A stretch of 64,000 nucleotides of DNA from Notospermus geniculatus. Lineage: Eukaryota > Nemertea > Pilidiophora > Heteronemertea > Lineidae. The stretch is taken from assembly GCA_002633025.1 (NCBI GenBank), contig NMRB01000080.1, positions 334,823 to 398,822 on the forward strand, in the 5' to 3' direction. Positions 57,874-64,000 of this stretch are shown in pieces. Position 1 is the stretch's first letter; the number at the start of each line of letters is the position of its first letter. Both the position numbers and the translations under genes were made by a program. The notes beneath the pieces were generated by a model that saw only the letters and a list, made by a program, of their open reading frames with translations, was not told the origin of the DNA and made no database searches.

Positions 57874-58325
57874 TATAACACATGAGATGATGCTTTTATC
57901 AGATGCAACCTCAGCCACACCTCATCAGTGCCCGGGGAAACAAGGAAGGCAATCGATTGACCCTGAAACAACGGGGAACAATCCGAAGCCTAAAAAAACA
58001 CCGTAATAATGTAATAACATAAGGGAGAATATGTAGCTTCGCAATAAAAAGCCCATAAAATCTATAACATGCATAGTTCTGCAGAACTTAATTAGGTAAT
58101 TTCCAACTCTCGCCAATAACAGAGCTAATATGCCAAGCTCATTAAAAAAAGTTGTTCTGGCTAGACTGGTAGGAAGCAATGAAGATTACTTTTGCATGAA
58201 GGTTCTGTTGAAATTGAAACTCATTTAAAGGTGCACTGAAAGTTTGTTCTTCACTAGTCATTTATAAATATTTACTATCACCAGTGCCGAATCTGTACTT
58301 TAAATAATTTGCCCAACTCTTCAAG

Positions 58326-58524
58326 TACTGTAAACCGTGAAATTTTACGAGCGTTTTATTTTTGTGATGAGGGGTCAAAACGTGAATTTGAATCGCGCGA
58401 AAATCACTGGGCCTTTAAAATTTCTGAAGCTCAAGGGCCATATCGCGAAATTTATTCTCCGCGAATTTGTGAAGTACGAAAATCGCGAACAATTAGTGCT
58501 GCGAAAATTTCACGGTTTACAGTA
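58326..58524. mobile_element. 199-bp MITE, TACTGTAAACCGTGAAATTT ends
   Basis: The left end TACTGTAAACCGTGAAATTT is the exact complement of the right. TA is the likely duplicated target. CpG-rich CGCGAA words recur inside (AATTCGCG and its inverse). The overlapping frames of 62-114 codons are by-products. Confidence 0.85.
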
Positions 58525-59273
58525 ATGCCTTTAGGCCTACATGTAGAATGACAAAGAAAAAGGGATGAAGCTAGCTTCTGCCAAGTCTTATTCGCACAGT
58601 CACACTGTTCAATGAGCCAAGGTTTCCATTCTAATGGATTTTCAGTTTTGAACATTTTAGCCAGTGGTTGAAGTTGTAGCCAAATAAGAGGTGAAACAGC
58701 CAATAGCAATTTGGTGAGTGGGTAGTGCATCCCTGAAGATAAGATGACAACGTATAATTTCAGCAATAATTCAGCTTTCAGCAATACTTCAACCATAATG
58801 TGCCAGTCCTTTCATTGTATATTTTTTGAAATCCTTACATGCAAATTGGTAATTTATTTGCAATTACTCTCGCGACTCATCAGCAATTAAAAAGCAATAA
58901 ATATTACAAGAAATAACCCAAGGGAATATACAACTGTAAATTCTTTCTTATCTTTGTAAAGAAGCAAGTCAAAGCAGAGCCAAGGAAAGTAAATTATTGT
59001 AACATTACTATGAACTGCCATAAAGTTGGTAGTTGCTTGTCTTAGCCATTCTTTTATTGCAATAAAGTCATAGCCGTAAATGCCAAACTCGCGAAGCTAT
59101 TCATTACATTTCTTGGCAAATGATGCAGAAGCAGTTGGTACAAGACTTAAGAACAAGGTTCAGCATGAAAGGGAAGGTAAGACAAGTAGACATTCACAAC
59201 ATCTACATAAATCTCTCTGTTACTTCTGCAGATCATTTCTTCTGTGTCTTTCTTCACTATTGAAAGCAAAGGT

Positions 59274-59567
59274 TTAAGTTGAACAAGAACTTATTAACAA
59301 GATACAAAGCCTTAGAACCATCTGAACCTCGACTTGTTCAACTCCCACTGCTAACCATCTCTGCCATGAAGATATCGACAGGTAAAGAAAAGCATTAGCA
59401 AAACACTGACCAAAGAAAAATCCAGTTAATCCCATAGATTGACGTTCACCCTCCCACACTGATGTGACTTGTTCCATCAAATCTGCTGTTTGGCTTCCAG
59501 ACAATATCCCATAATGGATGCCATGACCCGAGAAGTAAGAAACTCTTCGACCATTCTTTGAACCCAT
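59274..59567 (-). CDS. Hypothetical 97-aa membrane protein or exon
   Basis: Minus strand, ATG at 59567, stop at 59274. The N-terminus (MGSKNGRRVSYFSGHGIHYG) is basic and Gly/His-rich. A polar segment (LMEQVTSVWEGERQSMG) follows, then a hydrophobic stretch of about 20 residues (LTGFFFGQCFANAFLYLSIS) and another near the C-terminus (VLRLCILLIS). Codon use looks coding compared with other frames here. No clear donor or acceptor flanks it, so it may be a single-exon gene or chance. No family recognised. Confidence 0.3.
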   Translation of the reverse strand: MGSKNGRRVSYFSGHGIHYGILSGSQTADLMEQVTSVWEGERQSMGLTGFFFGQCFANAFLYLSISSWQRWLAVGVEQVEVQMVLRLCILLISSCST

Positions 59568-60594
59568 GGTTTTAAACAAATTTAGCTAAATCTCACCTAA
59601 CTCACAATAAAGTCTGACTCATTGGTGAACAATATGACTATTGTCAATTACAGAATGCCTTTGTCAAAACATTACGTCACTGAAAAGCTTGACCACATGA
59701 TACTCAGTAGTTTTCAACAGTTTATCCACCTACATGAAATAAGAAAGTATAATCAAATTTGCAAACAGCAACAAAAAAGGTTTCATCCAATGCATTAGCA
59801 TTCATTTTGGTTACTGCAAATGGTATTATGTCTGAGCTGTTGGCAGAAAATAATGCACCCATCGCCATCAAAACAGTTTTTTTGCACAAAAACAAGTCAC
59901 TGAGAAATGTACTCCAAAGTCAAAATAGTATGTCAGAATGAGAGTTGATATCCTCCATCAATTCCTTGACACCTTCGAACACAAACACGTAAGAAATAAA
60001 CTAAATGACTCGCTGGTAAGGGGATAGGTTACGAGTTCAAGTTTATTGCACTGCAAAACAGGATACCAAGAAGCATATTTTCATCTTTTTAGATGAGAAG
60101 ACACATTCTGAATCTTAATTTGCCAGCAGTCTTAAGACTCTTAAACTCAAGTCACTTAAAATATTCTTTATTCTGGCCAATAATGCTTATGTTTTGGCAG
60201 TTCCATCTTCAACAGCTTCATATTAATAGAGTTATCATAACAACTCACTCTCAGAAACAAACATTTATTTACATCAACATTCATGAAAGCAAAAGTCAGC
60301 ATTCTGTAAAAAGGTTTTAATGAGATTGTAACAACGCAAAACAAATGGCAATAGAACACTTTGAGGAGTTGAAATCAGTGCATGAACTTTGTACTTTGTC
60401 AAATTGATCATTCATCTCATGCAATTTGTTTTCAATTTCATTGTACACTGACAAAAGTAGCGTTTTAATAGTTGACAATTTAATTGAAGGTACCCGATGA
60501 CCTGCTTTGATACTATAGATAAGAAGACTGAAAGGGACTTTTATTTGCCCAACAGAAGGAGTTTTCTGCTGACTAGGCTTTGTGCCAAGAATCT

Positions 60595-60975
60595 GACTTC
60601 AAAAGTCATAAAGCATTTTACTTCAATACAATCCTAGGCCAAGCACCAATTCATAATCTGACTTCAGTCATAAAGCATAGATTTTAACTTCAATACAGTC
60701 GGGCAAGCACCAGATAATCTGCTTTCAGCAATAAAGCATAAGGGTATTCAACTTCAATACAATCCTAGGCCAAGCACCAATAATCTGCTTTCAGCCATCA
60801 AGCATATACATTTGTATTCAACTTCAATACAATCCTAGGCCTGGCACCAATGATCTGCCTTTTGTCATAAAGTATAGATTATACTTGACTACAATCCAAG
60901 GCCTGCCACCAATAATCTGCTTTCAGCCATAACACATTGACTTAACTACAAAACAATCCTTGGAGTCTAGCACCA
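60595..60975. repeat. About 60-bp minisatellite
   Basis: Six degenerate units containing ACTTCAATACAATCCTAGGC, AAGCACCAATAATCTGC and TTTCAGCCATAAAGCAT. The DNA from 59568 to 60594 shows no supported gene. Confidence 0.85.
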
Positions 60976-61218
60976 AGAATCTGCCTTCAACACCAGCACA
61001 GACCCGGATATGCACATGATATTTGCAAAAGAAAACATCTCACACTGCACAAAAATATGGCTGCTTTCATCAAACAAGGAACTACAGCTTTTTGGTTGAG
61101 TTGTCAGAGAGACATGGTTGTGTCTGGCAAAACAGAAGATATGCACGTCATTCACCAGAGAAGAAGTAATTATGGTTCCCGATCAATCAGATCGGGAACC
61201 ATATTGTGTTTGGTCATG

Positions 61219-61228
61219 GTGTCTGTGT

Positions 61229-61267
<39 letters not shown>

Positions 61268-61284
61268 TGTGTGTGTGTGTGTGT
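61219..61284. repeat. (TG)n microsatellite
   Basis: Nearly pure TG over about 66 bp with two interruptions (TATG). Plus frames of 90-124 codons that cross it (CVCVCVC runs) are by-products. Confidence 0.95.
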
Positions 61285-61671
61285 TTCTGTGTGTCCGGTC
61301 TGTCACACCTTCATATGTCATCTCCTGGAACAGCTACAGTCTTGGAAACAAGTCCTACCCCTAGGTTTGTCAACCTGGGCAATCCAATGAGCCAAAAATT
61401 TTCAATCTCAGATGGCTCCATCATGATGTAATCAACATATCGGACTTGATATTTTGTCTGTCACACCTATATTTGATGGTATAACTTGGCTCCTTCAACA
61501 CCTATAGCAATGGAAATAAGTTCTACCCTTAGGTTTTCATACCGTAGGAATCGAATGGACTGGTTACTTTTGATCTGAGATGTAGGGGTCATGGTGATAT
61601 CGATATCACGAATTTGATATTTTCAGATAACTTGCCATATTTTCAACTGAGCAACATGAAACAAGTCTTAN

Positions 61672-61915
61672 GCCATGTCATGTGACGTCATGCCATGTCA
61701 TGTGACGTCATGCCATGTCATGTGACGTCATGCCATGTCATGTCATGAGACGTCATGTGACGTCATGCCACGTCATGTCATGTGACGTCATGGACGTCAT
61801 GTCATGTGACGTGTCATGTGACGTCATGTCATGTGACGTCATGTACGTCATGTCATGTGACGTCATGTACGTCATGTCACATGACGTCACACCACGTCAC
61901 GTCCCATCATGTCAT
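61672..61915. repeat. CATGTGACGTCATG minisatellite, about nine CREs
   Basis: Irregular 15-20 bp units of GCCATGTCATGTGACGTCAT, preceded by an N at 61671. Nearly every unit holds the octamer TGACGTCA and one or more CATG palindromes. The frames through it (MSCDVM and HVTSCH runs) are by-products. Confidence 0.9.
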
Positions 61916-62229
61916 ATCGTATGGTTCCCTATCGATGTACATGTATCTCATCTCTACTCTATCAATGTGTCTTGATCTCTATCATTGGACCATTTGTGTG
62001 GAAGAAGTAGCCTACCTCGGGAACCATACGACATTTACAATGTCATCTTGTTACAAAATGAAAAGAGCCAAAGCTTTCAGGTTGATCAGTACACAGTGTT
62101 GTTTTTTCTTGGAAATAACCCACTGATGCATAAAACGTCTCCTTTTTGTTACTTTGATTATGTAATGAACAAAGTCACTGAGACAATGGAAATGAACATC
62201 AGATCTGCATCTCCATATTCCATTGGGTT

Positions 62230-62420
62230 ACAGGAAAATCCACCCCCCAAGGAGCATTCATCCCCGAGGAAAATCCGTCCTTGGAAAACTCGTCCCCAAG
62301 GAAAATTCGAATTTTCCTCAGGGACGAATTTTCCAGGGATGAATTCTCCTAGGGGCTGAATTTTCCAGGGATGAATTTTCTGGGGATGCATTTTCCGCGG
62401 ACGAATTTTCCTGGAGCCAT
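62230..62420. repeat. Foldback array of 16-18 bp units
   Basis: Units like GGAAAATTCGTCCCCAA on the left flip at about 62309 (GGAAAATTCGAATTTTCC) to units like GGGACGAATTTTCC on the right. The result is a long imperfect palindrome made of short tandem repeats. Confidence 0.8.
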
Positions 62421-62698
62421 TCCATTGGCATCAAAATTTTGACACAAATTTGGCAGCATGGTCTCTCCTGCTGACAACTTTTTATACAATTTATGAGACA
62501 AACATGATTGTCATTGTGTTACCAAAGCTTACAATGATCTTTACTACAAAGGGATGAATGGATGACTAAGTCAGTTAATAAGGTCCCCAGGAATGGTGTA
62601 AACAATCAGTGCAAGTAACATTAGACACACTAGAGGCCTAATAAGTGAGTCATTCCTTGTTTCCCAAGTAAACATGCGACCCACGTCGATGTACATAC

Positions 62699-62836
62699 CT
62701 TCCCTAGCAGCGATGACATCAAACGGTTCGCCGGCAACCACCTCCTGACATAATGGCTGATTTTTCCCCACCGCACCCCAATTGGCTGTAACCTGGCCAC
62801 ATCTGATGAGGATACTATTTACCCACTTCTTCCTGT
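62699..62836 (-). CDS. Possible exon near a CRE/GC-box region
   Basis: The minus strand ends in the consensus donor GGGAAG|GTATGT at 62699. Two readings are plausible. An open frame from 62836 (KKWVNSILIRCGQVTANW, then GKNQPLCQEVVAGEPFDV) needs a weak acceptor. A first exon starting at an ATG near 62719 would encode only MSSLLGK. CpG content is raised. The second reading fits the promoter motifs just upstream (GC-box-like GGGGTGCGGTGGGG, CCAAT and two CREs). No family recognised. Confidence 0.25.
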
Positions 62837-62866
62837 TTGATCAAGTGCCTCCGAACCCTGACAATA

Positions 62867-63031
62867 TGACGTCAGTATATCAGATCCTAGATGACGTCAT
62901 TTTTTGTCTTATCATTGCGGAGGCTTTGTTTTTACTGATCATTAAGGGCCTATATGCTTCTTTATCGCCATTCCGCAAAATAACCCACGGATTGTTTTCC
63001 ACGCAAATAACCAGTCGTCGGAATGACGTCA
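62867..63031. promoter_or_regulatory. Three perfect CRE octamers
   Basis: TGACGTCA occurs at 62867-62874, 62892-62899 and 63024-63031, in CpG-rich DNA outside any repeat. Each is the full palindromic site of CREB/ATF factors. They lie between the possible minus exon ending at 62699 and the plus frame at 63.8 kb, so a shared promoter is conceivable. A 159-codon plus frame crosses two of them and is probably fortuitous. Confidence 0.35.
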
Positions 63032-63762
63032 AACTTTTGAGTCACTTTGGGGCTTCACTTATCAGTGTTTACATACGAAAGATATCTTTTAAGCAGATTT
63101 CTTTCATGTTAACACCCCAGGGGAACCCTGAGGTGTATTGGCGAGGAACTAATTACAATCCTTCTCAATGGAGAATCTACCACAAGAGGTTTGTTTTCTT
63201 TCCTATGTTTACAAATGAAAGGAAAGACTGTACGGTACGTCAAAAAAATCTTCAACAGTGACCATGAAACTAAAAGTGAAAGGTTAGAAAAGTAAACATC
63301 ATTTTTTTTCCATCACACCGGATGCCCCACGGTCTTCCTTTTTTTCATGAAATCAGATGCCCCACAGTCTTGTAGCCGGGGGGGGTGGAGGGGGAGGGAA
63401 CAGTACACTAACCCGCTGTCTTGTCCAGGTAATGGGATACATGTATAAGGAAGTTAGCTCTCTAAAACTGATCCGGAAATGTGCATTGAAGTTCCGGTGA
63501 GGAGAAGGCCTTTTCCTTCCCACAATCCACCGTCTCAATACACCTACCATTCAAACTCTGGTCCATTCAACAACTTAATTCACAACTTTCAATGGGATGG
63601 TTCTATTCAAACTTTCCAGCAATAAAAATCAGAATGTCAGCCCCGTTATAGTGGGCATGATAACCACTATCCTTCCAGTATGATTTGTCATGATGACGTC
63701 TTTATATTCTTTCAGGAATTCCCTGTCGCTACGGGTGCCATTTTTCCAACTGAACAAGAGTA

Positions 63763-63999
63763 ACTGCCTGTCTATGATTTCAAAGACCAAGTCTGCCCAC
63801 CTCTTGGTACTTGTATTGGTTTATTGCTGTTTTCATGAGGAAACCCGTTTTGTTGGCAAGGGCCGTCGTCTTGGTTCATGACGTCTTCGGGATACCCTCT
63901 GACGGAAACGAGACTTTCGTCACTGCATCAATTTTACGCCTACTTTTCGGAAAGTTCCACGCGATTATCTACTTAAACAGCGAAAACTTGCCTGGGTAA
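63763..63999 (+). CDS. Possible exon at the window edge
   Basis: The plus frame is open from 63766. An ATG at 63835 begins MRKPVLLARAVVLVHDVFG, and the frame continues through IPSDGNETFVTASILRLLFG to ENLPG, where the DNA reads CCTGG|GTAAT at the edge: either a stop or a splice donor. About twelve CpGs in 150 bp set it apart from the flanks. A good acceptor (TATATTCTTTCAG) lies at about 63715 but leads into a different frame, which encodes a hydrophobic segment (KSAHLLVLVLVYCC). Partial; no family recognised. Confidence 0.3.
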
Positions 64000-64000
64000 T

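Noticed and set aside
58309-58796. Frames of 62-114 codons around 58.3-58.8 kb
   Set aside because: The 58326-58524 MITE accounts for the open frames and the CpG-rich words.
61057-61431. 124-codon frame with a CVCVCV run
   Set aside because: Crosses the TG microsatellite; the run is simply TGTG translated.
61715-61975. Cys/His/Val-rich frames through the CRE repeat
   Set aside because: Low-complexity translation of CATGTGACGTCATG units. No start context or splice sites.
62782-63261. 159-codon plus frame
   Set aside because: Crosses three CRE octamers and lacks a family match or clean splice sites. I prefer a regulatory reading, but it is the rejected frame I am least sure about.

Overview
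This window reads as gene-poor, repeat-rich DNA from a eukaryote, most likely a highly heterozygous marine invertebrate. An ambulacrarian deuterostome (echinoderm or hemichordate) is my best guess, with amphioxus as an alternative. That guess rests on AT-rich composition, CpG depletion outside short islands, dense small inverted-repeat elements, tRNA-derived SINEs and many minisatellites. No bacterial operon, CRISPR array, rRNA gene or functional tRNA gene is visible. Because genes here are split by introns, long reading frames are poor guides. I therefore judged coding exons by splice sites, branch points, promoter motifs and CpG density.

Layout. (1) 1-13 kb holds the 5' part of at least one minus-strand gene. 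One canonical core promoter (TATA at 6881-6888, initiator 30 nt downstream) leads to an exon that ends exactly after an ATG. A second (CCAAT and TATA near 11.8 kb) leads to an 8-codon first exon with a perfect donor. An internal exon at 4295-4370 can follow either of them in phase and would encode a signal-peptide-like segment. The region also carries a 21-bp minisatellite and two tandem duplications split by single Ns. (2) 13.4-21.2 kb is a 40-bp minisatellite followed by a 3.4 kb tandem duplication. (3) 24.2-29.6 kb has a possible minus-strand terminal exon and a 2.6 kb tandem duplication carrying 70-bp repeats and two SINEs per copy. (4) 30-37 kb is a 3.1/3.7 kb tandem duplication. Each copy has a TATA box and a small reading frame for a short membrane or secreted peptide, intact (57 aa) only in copy 2. 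Copy 2 also gained a 241-bp transposon whose empty site is preserved in copy 1. (5) 37-58 kb is a field of nested terminal-inverted-repeat elements, including two with TTAA target duplications, plus minisatellites and a few probable exons (48.8, 49.3 and 51.2 kb). (6) 59-64 kb has possible exons on both strands and a cluster of CRE octamers (TGACGTCA) near 61.7-63.0 kb that could be a promoter region.

The strongest themes are serial local duplication (five tandem pairs in 36 kb), single-N joins that always fall in repeats, and target-site evidence that dates transposon insertions relative to duplications. Whether the duplications are real or are the two haplotypes laid end to end cannot be decided from the sequence alone. 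No protein here could be assigned to a named family, so gene symbols are left empty.
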